Source: Candidatus Zhuqueibacterota bacterium
GTDB lineage: Bacteria; Zhuqueibacterota; Zhuqueibacteria; Oceanimicrobiales; Oceanimicrobiaceae
Reading direction: 5' to 3'
DNA length: 64,000 bases
NCBI GenBank assembly: GCA_029262055.1
Contig: JAJDAD010000020.1
Coordinates: 1-64,000 of the forward strand
In this document: piece after piece, positions 39,816-49,172 of the stretch
Layout: each line of letters opens with the position of its first letter
How positions within the stretch are numbered: the first letter of the stretch is position 1
Program-made: the position numbers and the translations under genes
Notes under the pieces: generated by a model
The model's database searches: none
Told to the model about the DNA's origin: nothing
The model's input: the letters and a program-made list of their open reading frames with translations, nothing else

Positions 39816-41336
39816 GTGTCCATCATGAGTGAACAAGTTTTGAGCGCAAAAAAAGACCTGGAGTTGGAAGAATATTTTCAAAGGTACCGTGAAAACGTTA
39901 TCGGTTACCAGCAGAGTTTTCAATCGCCCTATGGCGGGAAAGAGATCATCTATGCCGACTGGACGGCGAGCGGCCGCATGTATGGGCCAATTGAGGAGAC
40001 GCTGATTCACGAGTTTGGGCCGTTTGTTGGCAATACGCACACCGAAGCAACCATCACCGGCACTTTGATGACCAGGGCCTACCACACGGCGCACGAAACC
40101 ATTAAGAAGCATGTCAATGCCCAACCGGATGACGTCATCATCACAACCGGTTCCGGGATGACCGGCGCAGTCTGTAAGTTACAGCGCATCCTCGGCCTAA
40201 AGGTCCCGGAACAGTTGAATAAGTTGCTCGACATTCCCACGCAGCAAAGACCGGTGGTTTTTGTAACCCACATGGAGCATCACTCCAATCACACTTCCTG
40301 GCTGGAAACAGTTGCTACGGTCGAGTGTATTTTGCCCGACGAGCACGGTCTGATCGATTTGGACAACCTCAGGCAGTTGCTGGCAAAATACAAGGACAGG
40401 GAGACGAAGATAGCCTCGGTCACCGCGTGCTCGAATGTGACCGGGATTCAAACCAGGTACCACGATGTTGCAAAGGTGATGCACGAGCATAATGGATTGT
40501 GTTTCGTGGACTTCGCCTGTTCGGCGCCGTATGTGGCCATGGACATGCATCCGCCTGACCCACTGCAACGACTGGATGCCATATACTTTTCACCCCACAA
40601 ATTTCTGGGGGGACCCGGCACTCCGGGGGTGCTTATTTTTAACTCCAGCCTGTACCGAATTCAGGTCCCTGACCAACCGGGTGGTGGCACTGTCACGTGG
40701 ACCAACCCGTGGGGCGAACACCACTATTTCGACAGTATTGAAGCGCGCGAAGATGGTGGCACACCTGGATTCCTGCAGGCGATGAAGGCAGCTTTATGCG
40801 TGAAATTGAAAGAAGAAATGGGCATCCAAAATCTGTTGAACAGGGAGGAAGAGATCCTGGAGACCGTGTTCGAAGACCTGACACAGATCGACCGGCTGCA
40901 TATTCTGGCGGGAAACATCAGGCAAAGACTGGCGGTTGTCTCTTTTTACATCGAGGGACTGCACTACAATCTTGGCGTCAAGTTGCTGAATGACCGGTAC
41001 GGTATTCAGGTCAGGGGTGGTTGCTCCTGTGCGGGTACATACGGGCATTATCTGCTCAATATTTCACAAAACGTCTCGCATGAGATTACGCGCAAGATTG
41101 ATGAAGGCGACTTCTCCGTAAAGCCCGGCTGGATCAGGCTATCTATTCACCCGATCATGACGACGGCCGAGGTTAAGCAAATCACAAACGCCCTGCGAGA
41201 GCTGGCGATGCATTTCGAGAGCTGGCGCGAGGACTATCATTATGATGCCAGAACCAATGAGTTCACTCACAAAAACAACACAGTCAAGCAAGAAGAAAAG
41301 ACTGTCCAAAGTTGGTTTAATGGAGTAACAAAATGA
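39816..41336 (+). CDS. Class V aminotransferase / cysteine-desulfurase-like PLP enzyme
   Basis: THMEHHSNHTSWLE, VDFACSAPYVAMDMHPPDP, YFSPHKFLGGPGTPGVL, GGCSCAG. Confidence 0.9.
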   Translation: MSIMSEQVLSAKKDLELEEYFQRYRENVIGYQQSFQSPYGGKEIIYADWTASGRMYGPIEETLIHEFGPFVGNTHTEATITGTLMTRAYHTAHETIKKHVNAQPDDVIITTGSGMTGAVCKLQRILGLKVPEQLNKLLDIPTQQRPVVFVTHMEHHSNHTSWLETVATVECILPDEHGLIDLDNLRQLLAKYKDRETKIASVTACSNVTGIQTRYHDVAKVMHEHNGLCFVDFACSAPYVAMDMHPPDPLQRLDAIYFSPHKFLGGPGTPGVLIFNSSLYRIQVPDQPGGGTVTWTNPWGEHHYFDSIEAREDGGTPGFLQAMKAALCVKLKEEMGIQNLLNREEEILETVFEDLTQIDRLHILAGNIRQRLAVVSFYIEGLHYNLGVKLLNDRYGIQVRGGCSCAGTYGHYLLNISQNVSHEITRKIDEGDFSVKPGWIRLSIHPIMTTAEVKQITNALRELAMHFESWREDYHYDARTNEFTHKNNTVKQEEKTVQSWFNGVTK

Positions 41337-41716
41337 GTTACTGTTTTAGCAAAAAACTGAATGCCACGATGGATGAAGCCATCGACCAGGTTACCGCTGA
41401 ACTGCAGAAACATGGCTTTGGAGTCTTGACGGAAATCGACGTCAGCGCGACCTTGAAGAAGAAACTGGAGGTGGATTTCCGGCCTTACCGAATTTTGGGC
41501 GCGTGCAATCCTGCTTTCGCCTACCAGGCACTGCAGGCAGAGGACAAGATAGGGACCATGCTGCCCTGCAATGTCATCGTGCAGCAGTCCGGTGACGGTG
41601 TCGAAGTGTCGGCCGTCGACCCGATAGCATCGATGGCGGCAATCAACAACTCCAAGCTGGGTGCAATAGCCACAGAGGTGCAAGCGTTACTGCAACAGGT
41701 CATCGATGGCCTGTAA
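41333..41716 (+). CDS. DUF302-family protein
   Basis: FGVLTEIDVSATLKKKLEVDFRPYRILGACNPAFAYQAL..PCNVIVQQ; ATGA overlap with upstream gene. Confidence 0.9.
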   Translation: MSYCFSKKLNATMDEAIDQVTAELQKHGFGVLTEIDVSATLKKKLEVDFRPYRILGACNPAFAYQALQAEDKIGTMLPCNVIVQQSGDGVEVSAVDPIASMAAINNSKLGAIATEVQALLQQVIDGL

Positions 41717-41757
41717 CAAGACGGTGAAGAGGAACTCATGACCAGCGTGAAATCCGT

Positions 41758-42891
41758 ATGATTCCCAATCAAAGACATCTGTTCGAAATTCCGGATGACG
41801 TGGCTTATTTCAATTGCAGCTATATGGCGCCACTGCAACGTGCCGTCAAAGAGGCGGGCCATATGGGTGTATCACGCAAAAGCGCGCCCTGGGCGCTGAA
41901 GCCGGCTGACTTCTTTACGGAATCCGACACGGCAAGGGCTCTGTTCGCCAGGCTGCTCGATGCTACGAGCGAGGACATTGCCATCCTTCCTTCAGTGAGT
42001 TACGGGATGGCTGTCGCTGGGGCCAATCTGCCGATCGACCCGGGTTCGGACATTGTGGTGCTGGACCAACAATTTCCGTCAAACGTCTATACCTGGTGCG
42101 AGCTCGCCGCAGAGAAAGACGCTCGGATCATTACGGTCCGTCGCAATGCGGGGGAGAGCTGGACGCAGGCGGTCGTTCGCAATATTAGCACTACCACCGC
42201 GCTGGTCGCGGTCGGGAATGTGCACTGGGCAGACGGCGCGCTCCTGGATTTGGAGGGTATCGCGCAATCCTGCCGGGCACACAAGGCGGAGTTGGTGTTG
42301 GATTTAACTCAATCGCTCGGTGCTTTACCTTTTTCAATCTCTGCTGTGCAACCGGCTTTTGCGGTCAGCGCAGGATACAAATGGCTGCTCGGCCCGTACG
42401 GCATGGCATTCATGTATGTGCGTCCGGATTATCAGGCCGGTCGCCCAATCGAACATAACTGGATCGCCCGTAAAGACAGCCAGGACTTCTCCGGCCTGGT
42501 CCACTACAAAGACGATTTTCAGCCGGGCGCATGCCGCTATGACGTGGGCGAGCGCAGCAATTTTGCTCTGATGCCCATGTCCATCGCTGCCATGGAGCAA
42601 CTTCTGGAGTGGTCGGTTCCGCAGATTCACGCAACTTTGTCCGACTTGACCGGTGAGCTGGCCGGCCGTGCAGAGGAGCTTGGTCTGCAGGTGGCACCCC
42701 CGGATGAGCGTGCCGGTCACATACTGGGTGTGAGGTTTCCCCGTGGCATGCCACCTGGTATTTCGGAGAGTCTGGCGCAACACAGGGTTTATGTTAGCAT
42801 TCGCGGCAATGCCATGCGCATCTCGCCGCATCTCTACAACTCCGGTGCTGACGTGGACAAATTGACCAGGGTGTTAAGAGATTTCGCCTGA
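41758..42891 (+). CDS. Class V aminotransferase-fold PLP enzyme
   Basis: VAYFNCSYMAPLQRAVKEAG, DLTQSLGALPFSISAVQPAFAVSAGYKWLLGPYGMAFMYV. Confidence 0.9.
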   Translation: MIPNQRHLFEIPDDVAYFNCSYMAPLQRAVKEAGHMGVSRKSAPWALKPADFFTESDTARALFARLLDATSEDIAILPSVSYGMAVAGANLPIDPGSDIVVLDQQFPSNVYTWCELAAEKDARIITVRRNAGESWTQAVVRNISTTTALVAVGNVHWADGALLDLEGIAQSCRAHKAELVLDLTQSLGALPFSISAVQPAFAVSAGYKWLLGPYGMAFMYVRPDYQAGRPIEHNWIARKDSQDFSGLVHYKDDFQPGACRYDVGERSNFALMPMSIAAMEQLLEWSVPQIHATLSDLTGELAGRAEELGLQVAPPDERAGHILGVRFPRGMPPGISESLAQHRVYVSIRGNAMRISPHLYNSGADVDKLTRVLRDFA

Positions 42892-42937
42892 CGGAGGCGT
42901 GGCCCGGACTATTGAATCAACCGGCGAGATGCGAATC

Positions 42938-43666
42938 ATGGGAAATGAACCTTTGCAGTTCGATGTTGTGGCGTTTGATGCCGATGACACCCTCTGGCAC
43001 AATGAGCCTCTTTTTACCACCACTGAGAATAAATTTCGAAAGCTCCTGGAGCCGTACCACAGCCAGTTTTGGATCGACAAACGTCTGTATGAAACGGAGA
43101 TCAAAAACCTTGCAGTCTTTGGCTACGGCGTAAAAGGGTTTACTCTTTCCATGATCGAGACGGCCATCGAACTGACCGAGGGCCGGATCCAGGGAAACGA
43201 AATTCAGCGCATAATCAATTTCAGCAAAGAGATGCTCAAAACGCCCGTGCAACTGCTTCCTGATGTTGCGGAAATCATCCCTGAGTTGGCCCGGCAGCAC
43301 ACTTTGATGGTTATTACTAAAGGCGATCTGTTCGAGCAGGAGTCAAAACTCGCAAGATCGGGCTTGGCAGACCTCTTCAAATTTGTCGAAATAGTTTCAG
43401 AAAAGAATGCCGAAACCTATGGTGAAATTCTAAAACGCCACCGCATCGCGCCTGAACGATTTGTGATGATCGGCAATTCATTGAAATCCGACATTCTTCC
43501 CGTCCTTTCCCTAAATGCCCACGCCATATATATCCACTATGAAACTACCTGGCAACACGAGCAGGTTGGATCTGAAGAAACCGATGGCGCCAGTTACCAC
43601 CGGGTCGACACCGTCTCCGATCTGCCTGAGTATCTGAATCGGTTGACCGGGTCGGTGGCCGGTTAG
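42938..43666 (+). CDS. HAD-family hydrolase (ORF track start 42899)
   Basis: VVAFDADDTLWHNEPLF, MVITKGD, VMIGNSLKSDILP. Confidence 0.92.
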   Translation: MGNEPLQFDVVAFDADDTLWHNEPLFTTTENKFRKLLEPYHSQFWIDKRLYETEIKNLAVFGYGVKGFTLSMIETAIELTEGRIQGNEIQRIINFSKEMLKTPVQLLPDVAEIIPELARQHTLMVITKGDLFEQESKLARSGLADLFKFVEIVSEKNAETYGEILKRHRIAPERFVMIGNSLKSDILPVLSLNAHAIYIHYETTWQHEQVGSEETDGASYHRVDTVSDLPEYLNRLTGSVAG

Positions 43667-43785
43667 GAGTAAGTTGACCATTCTTTCTGAAATAGCTGGT
43701 CGCACCACGAACTTTCGATTTCTTCAAAAGCACCCGGTAATTTTCCTTTGACTCCCCATCCGCCATTGCTTACCTTTTATTGAAA

Positions 43786-45024
43786 ATGGTACGGCAAATA
43801 TCAAACATTGTGGCTTCGGCTATCATTCTTCTGAATCTGCTAAGTTGCAGCAAATCAGATACGTGGTTTAAGGGCAATCTGCATACCCATTCCCTTTGGA
43901 GTGACGGCGATGATTTCCCCGAGATGATCGTGGATTGGTACAAAACACACGGCTACGACTTTGTTGCAATCTCGGACCACAACGTGCTTGCCGAGGACGA
44001 ACGGTGGATCGTCATTCACGACAGTACTAAAGAGAAAAGCCTGCAGACTTATCTTGGACGCTGGAGTACAGAATGGGTTGCAATGGCCAGTGATAGTGGC
44101 GCGAAGAAAGTTCGCCTCAAAACTCTGGCTGAGTATCGCGGCCTGTTTGAAGATCCTGGGAAATTTCTTCTGGTGCAATCGGAAGAGATATCGGACCGGC
44201 TGGGGAAAATCCCGATTCACATCAATGCTACCAACATTGCTGAACGCATTGCGCCGCAGGGTGGGAGTACGGTTCTGGCAGTGCTGCAAAACAACATCGA
44301 TGCTGTTCTGCAGCAAAGCCGGGAAACCGGCGTTGCCATTTTACCGCATGTCAATCACCCCAATTACAAATGGGCGGTGACCGCGCAAGATCTCATTGCG
44401 CTGCGCGGAGACCATTTGTTCGAACTCTACAATGGCCACCCATTGGTTCACAACCTCGGCGATAGCGCCCACATGAGTATTGAAAACATGTGGGATGTAG
44501 TGTTGGCAAATCGTATTGCACAAGGTCGACCGCCTCTTTTCGGTATCGCTGTTGATGACGCACACAACTATCATGAAACCGGCAAAAAATACAGCAATCC
44601 CGGCATGGGCTGGATTATGGTCAGGGCCGAGGAACTGACAGCACCCGCTCTACTCGCTGCGCTAGAACTCGGTGATTTCTACGCGACTACAGGTGTAAGC
44701 CTGACTGAAATCTCCTGCAATCACGATAGGATAAAATTGAAAATCCTAACGGAACCTGGTGTGCAGTACGTAACGGAATTCATCGGGACCAGCCGCAACT
44801 TTACACAAAGAATGGGTATGAAACGCGTGGCTGACGAGGATATTGGCCGCGTGCTTGACTACGTTCCCGGAAGTACCCCCACTTATGTATTCAAAGGCGA
44901 TGAGCTTTATGTGCGCGCAAAAGTCATTTCCACCAAACTAAAGACCACGCCCTACGAAACCGGTGACTATGAAGTGGCCTGGAGCCAACCGGTTCTGCCA
45001 GGTCGTCGTAGCAGAGAACAATAA
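43786..45024 (+). CDS. PHP-domain lipoprotein phosphoesterase
   Basis: Lipobox NLLSC; KGNLHTHSLWSDGDDFPEMIVDWYKTHGYDFVAISDHN. Confidence 0.85.
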   Translation: MVRQISNIVASAIILLNLLSCSKSDTWFKGNLHTHSLWSDGDDFPEMIVDWYKTHGYDFVAISDHNVLAEDERWIVIHDSTKEKSLQTYLGRWSTEWVAMASDSGAKKVRLKTLAEYRGLFEDPGKFLLVQSEEISDRLGKIPIHINATNIAERIAPQGGSTVLAVLQNNIDAVLQQSRETGVAILPHVNHPNYKWAVTAQDLIALRGDHLFELYNGHPLVHNLGDSAHMSIENMWDVVLANRIAQGRPPLFGIAVDDAHNYHETGKKYSNPGMGWIMVRAEELTAPALLAALELGDFYATTGVSLTEISCNHDRIKLKILTEPGVQYVTEFIGTSRNFTQRMGMKRVADEDIGRVLDYVPGSTPTYVFKGDELYVRAKVISTKLKTTPYETGDYEVAWSQPVLPGRRSREQ

Positions 45025-45034
45025 GGATGTTAGA

Positions 45035-45874
45035 ATGAGGAAGACGGAAAAACAAGCGATAAAAAACATCGCCGCTTACCGCTTTGTGGCAATCGCCGGC
45101 GACAAAGTAACGGAACTCAGAAATACGCTAAAACAGGCTGGCCTAAATCACAACCTGAAAGGGACGATTCTATTAAGTCGGGAGGGGATTAACATTTTTC
45201 TGGCAGGAATACCCACGGACATTGATTCATTCTGGGCATGCCTGACCGCTTTTCCTGAATTTGCCGGCATGGATTACAAAGCGAGTTTCAGCGCGAACCA
45301 GCCATTCAAACGCCTACTGGTCAAACTCAAGAAAGAAATCGTCACCATGGGCCGGCCCGAGGTCGATCCAGGCACTCAAGATACAGAAAGGATTGCCCCA
45401 CGTGAACTGCAGCGCTGGTTTGAGGAAGGTAAGGATTTCTTTTTACTTGATACTCGCAATGAGTTTGAGTTTGAACTAGGCGCTTTTGCCGGAGCCGAAC
45501 ACTTGGGTTTGGCGTCATTTCGCGGGTTCCCGGAAGCAGTGGACCATCTTGCACCGGAGCTAAAAAGCAAGCCCGTTGTCATGTTTTGTACCGGAGGAAT
45601 CCGTTGCGAAAAGGCCGGTCCGCTCATGGCGCAAAAGGGCTTTGGGGCAGTCTACCAGTTGGAAGGCGGTATTTTGAAGTACTTCGAGGAGGTCGGAGCC
45701 GACCACTTCCGCGGCGAGTGTTTCGTGTTTGACGAGCGCATCGCCCTCGATGGCAATCTGCAAGCAACGGGTGCGGTTTTGTGCGACAATTGCCAGATGC
45801 CGATCACGCGGGCGCAGCAGGAGTCCGCCGGCTATGTAGCCGGTTCGCATTGCCCGTACTGTCTGGAGCCTTAA
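45035..45874 (+). CDS. Rhodanese-family UPF0176/TrhO-like tRNA uridine hydroxylase (ORF track start 44963)
   Basis: KGTILLSREGINIFLAGIP, FFLLDTRNEFEFELGAFAGA, VVMFCTGGIRCEKAGPLM. Confidence 0.93.
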   Translation: MRKTEKQAIKNIAAYRFVAIAGDKVTELRNTLKQAGLNHNLKGTILLSREGINIFLAGIPTDIDSFWACLTAFPEFAGMDYKASFSANQPFKRLLVKLKKEIVTMGRPEVDPGTQDTERIAPRELQRWFEEGKDFFLLDTRNEFEFELGAFAGAEHLGLASFRGFPEAVDHLAPELKSKPVVMFCTGGIRCEKAGPLMAQKGFGAVYQLEGGILKYFEEVGADHFRGECFVFDERIALDGNLQATGAVLCDNCQMPITRAQQESAGYVAGSHCPYCLEP

Positions 45875-45936
45875 CGCCCTCAGGCACTAGCAAGCGTTCT
45901 GCGCTGCCAAAATCCGGGCCAACGGACAGTAGCGGT

Positions 45937-46674
45937 TTACACCGCTAACAGTCTTCCGCCGTCAACAGCAATCACTTCACCCGTGATGTAATCGCCTCCC
46001 TGGAGCAAAAACAGGACGGTATTTGCGATATCCTGTGGTGTTCCTATTCTTTTGAGCAGAGTTTCCTTCTCCAGCTTACGGCGCTCTTTGCTGCTCGTGT
46101 CTTCGGAAAGGAGAACAGTGCCGGAGGCGATGGCATTGACCTGGATAGTCGGCCCCAATGCCTGCGCCAGGCCTTTGGTCAGGGCGATGACGCCCGCCTT
46201 GGTGGTGCAATAGGGGATGAAGTCCGGCCAGGGCAGCATGGCTGCCACATCTGCTATGTTTATGATCTTGCCGGACTTGCGCTGCAACATGCCTGCGGCC
46301 ACAAACTGCGAGCAGAAGTATACTGCTTTGAGGTTAACCGAGAAAAGAGTGTCCCACTCTTCTTCAGAGGTTTGCAAGAGGGGCGTTTTGAAGTAGGCGG
46401 CCGCGTTGTTGACCAGGATGTCCACGCGACCGAACTGCTGTGTGCACTCGTTTACAACTCTCTCAACATCGCGAACGGCCGTGAAGTCACCCTGAAAAAG
46501 GGTCGCCTCGACACCCAGGGCGTGCAGCTCAGCAAGTGTCTGCGTTCCTTCTTCAGTGGCGCGATTGTGATGTATCGCCAGTTTTGCACCTGCTTTCGCG
46601 AGTGCTATGGAAATGTGCTTGCCAACGCGGTGTGCGCCGCCGGTTACGAGCGCAACTTTGTCTTTTACATCCAC
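45937..46674 (-). CDS. Short-chain dehydrogenase/reductase
   Basis: VALVTGGAHRVGKHIS, LVNNAAAYFKTP, YCTTKAGVIALTKGLA. Confidence 0.95.
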   Translation of the reverse strand: MDVKDKVALVTGGAHRVGKHISIALAKAGAKLAIHHNRATEEGTQTLAELHALGVEATLFQGDFTAVRDVERVVNECTQQFGRVDILVNNAAAYFKTPLLQTSEEEWDTLFSVNLKAVYFCSQFVAAGMLQRKSGKIINIADVAAMLPWPDFIPYCTTKAGVIALTKGLAQALGPTIQVNAIASGTVLLSEDTSSKERRKLEKETLLKRIGTPQDIANTVLFLLQGGDYITGEVIAVDGGRLLAV

Positions 46675-46710
46675 TTTGGGCCTGCGCTGACTATGGTGTT
46701 AACAGGCAGG

Positions 46711-47028
46711 TCAAGTCAGGCCGTTGGTCTGCAAGCTGTCACCCACGGCATATTCGACCTCGAGTACATTATTCTTTAGCCTGTTTCCCAGGCCTTTTCG
46801 ATCATCAATCCGGATATTCGTCACCAGTCGGTCGGAGAATTTCCGTATTTCCTCGTGGCACTTGCGCGTGATAGTGGTGACGTCATCCCAATCTCCTTCG
46901 ATAATGATTCCCATCGAGGTAAACTGGTAATCCAGCTCGCTTTGCGCCACTATTTTGGCCGCTTTCGCGAGCAACTCCTTGGTCTCTTCGCCGATGCCTA
47001 CTGGTGTAAATGAGATTTGAGCTAACAT
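46711..47028 (-). CDS. MTH1187/YqgV-family thiamine-binding protein
   Basis: LAQISFTPVGIGEETKELLAKAAKIVAQSELDYQFTSMGIIIEGDWDDV. Confidence 0.88.
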   Translation of the reverse strand: MLAQISFTPVGIGEETKELLAKAAKIVAQSELDYQFTSMGIIIEGDWDDVTTITRKCHEEIRKFSDRLVTNIRIDDRKGLGNRLKNNVLEVEYAVGDSLQTNGLT

Positions 47029-47310
47029 AATCCTGGCTGATTTAAGTTCAAAACAGGTTGGTTTGTCAAGCGCTAAAATATACGAATCCGAATCTGAATG
47101 TCAAGCCAAAAACTAGGCGTACCGGGCATCTAGGTGTTGACATTCCGGGGACGATTTGATATATTGAACGCTCACTACAGACGGCCTAGTAGTCGTTTGG
47201 GTGGTTCGAATGCGTTTGAATCTGTTGATTCGAAGTGCTTCCCTGATTCGTTTGCTTCCAAACTTGATTTCGGATACCGGCGCGAACCGTGTGGCGCATT
47301 GCAGTACGAA

Positions 47311-48087
47311 ATGCCGAGGCACACGAAGAGAGTTGACGTGCGAGCTCAGCGACGATTTTCAATTTTCGGTGCCGACTATTGGTCCCTGAGCAGGGACCCG
47401 GGTGTTGGTGCAGCCCTTGTTCTACCGCTCTGGATCGGGTATGAATTCGGGGCTCTGACGCTCAACCGGGGTTGGGCCGGTCGCATTCGTACCGGCGTTG
47501 ATTATTTGTTAACGACAGTTATTTCGGAGATGGGCTTTCCTGCGGTTTTTAGCGGATTAGCCGTACTCCTAATTCTGTTGTTGTTAATTTTGAGGCATGG
47601 TAAGAACGAGAAGTGGGGCGGATTTAGAGCGCGTTACTTCAGTGCGATGCTCCTTGAAAGCGCTGTTTATGCCACTTGTGTCGGTTTCGTTGTCAGTTCG
47701 CTCAGCAGTCATTTTTTGTCTGTCGGCGCTGGCAGCACCGAGCGTACCCTGGCAGCCACACTGGTCGTGAATATTGGTGCAGGAGTTTATGAGGAACTGG
47801 TTTTTCGGGTAAGTGTTTTTTCCGGCTTAGTGTTCATCGCTGGGAAGGTGGGGTCGCTCAACAAAAGGGTGGTGTCTGTATGGTCAGTGATCGCGAGTTC
47901 CGTGCTCTTTGCTTCTTTTCATTACCTGCCGTTATTTGGAGAATCGTTCGCATTGGATACATATTTGTTTCGTTTGTTTGCCGGCGTCCTTCTGTGTCTA
48001 TTGTTCATTATGCGTGGCTTCGGCATCACCGCCTACACACACTCTCTTTACAATGTATTTCTGATATTTCGCACGACCCCGCAATAG
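47311..48087 (+). CDS. CPBP-family intramembrane protease (start uncertain; ORF track start 47134)
   Basis: Multiple TM segments; VYEELVFRVSVFSGL and FASFHYLP motifs. Confidence 0.82.
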   Translation: MPRHTKRVDVRAQRRFSIFGADYWSLSRDPGVGAALVLPLWIGYEFGALTLNRGWAGRIRTGVDYLLTTVISEMGFPAVFSGLAVLLILLLLILRHGKNEKWGGFRARYFSAMLLESAVYATCVGFVVSSLSSHFLSVGAGSTERTLAATLVVNIGAGVYEELVFRVSVFSGLVFIAGKVGSLNKRVVSVWSVIASSVLFASFHYLPLFGESFALDTYLFRLFAGVLLCLLFIMRGFGITAYTHSLYNVFLIFRTTPQ

Positions 48088-48140
48088 CAAAGCTCGAAGC
48101 CAGGGAATATTCACCAATAGGGCACAGAGTCAGTTCAAAA

Positions 48141-49172
48141 ATGATCTCTAAAAAATCTGTCTTGCCGACACTGCTTGGTGCCGCCATCGGACTGACCGGT
48201 TTTCTGGCCTGGGTCTTCTTGTCACCAATTGTGCAGGGGGACTCCGGCAGGCATGAACTCACGATCAAGTCGGGCACGGCTTTCAGCCAAATCGTCGCCC
48301 AGATGCGCAACGCAGGCATCGTAGCTGATGACATCAGGCTGCCATTGGCGGCCAGATTGCTACGCCTGGAAAACAGTCTGAAGGCAGGCCGCTACCAGCT
48401 TGACTCCGGCCTTGCCAGTTATTCTCTACTGCAGGTGCTTGCCAGCGGCAGAGTGGTGACCGAGCGCCATACGATTCCGGAGGGCTTGCAGGCGAGACAA
48501 ATAGCCGGTAGACTTGCGCGTTCTTTAGAAATTGATTCGACAGCTTTCGTCGCGCTGGTGCAGGATGAGGCATTTGCCCGTGAGTTGGGTATCCCGGCTC
48601 CGTCACTGGAGGGATTCCTTTTCCCGGAGACTTATACATTTCAGTGGGGCACGACTGCCAGACAGGCCATCAAAACCATGGTAGGAGAGTTTAAACGCCA
48701 GTTCAACGATTCCCTGCAGACGCTGGTCCGCCAGAGAGGACATGAGCTGCTTGACGTTGTCACCCTGGCCTCGATTATTGAGGGCGAGGCGGTGGTAGAC
48801 CAGGAAAGGGATACCATTTCCGCGGTGTATCACAACCGGTTACGCAAAGGCATGTTGTTGCAGGCGGACCCGACGATTCAGTATGTCGTCCCCGATGGTC
48901 CGAGAAGACTGTTAAACAAGGACCTGGAAATAGATTCGCCCTATAACACTTATAAATACACCGGACTCCCGCCCGGCCCGATCAATAGTCCGGGACTGGC
49001 GTCATTACTGGCAAGTATCAATCCGGCCAAGGTCGACTACATTTACTTTGTTGCAGCCGGGGACGGCTCACACAATTTTTCCAGGACATTGCGCGAGCAC
49101 CTGCGTGCCAAGGCGGCATTTGACCGGGTCAGGCGCAACCACCGAAAAGCGCAGACGAATAAGAAGGACTAA
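48141..49172 (+). CDS. mltG: Endolytic transglycosylase MltG (ORF track start 47880)
   Basis: LLDVVTLASIIEGEAVVDQERDTISAVYHNRLRKGMLLQADPTIQYV..YNTYKYTGLPPGPINSPG. Confidence 0.96.
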   Translation: MISKKSVLPTLLGAAIGLTGFLAWVFLSPIVQGDSGRHELTIKSGTAFSQIVAQMRNAGIVADDIRLPLAARLLRLENSLKAGRYQLDSGLASYSLLQVLASGRVVTERHTIPEGLQARQIAGRLARSLEIDSTAFVALVQDEAFARELGIPAPSLEGFLFPETYTFQWGTTARQAIKTMVGEFKRQFNDSLQTLVRQRGHELLDVVTLASIIEGEAVVDQERDTISAVYHNRLRKGMLLQADPTIQYVVPDGPRRLLNKDLEIDSPYNTYKYTGLPPGPINSPGLASLLASINPAKVDYIYFVAAGDGSHNFSRTLREHLRAKAAFDRVRRNHRKAQTNKKD

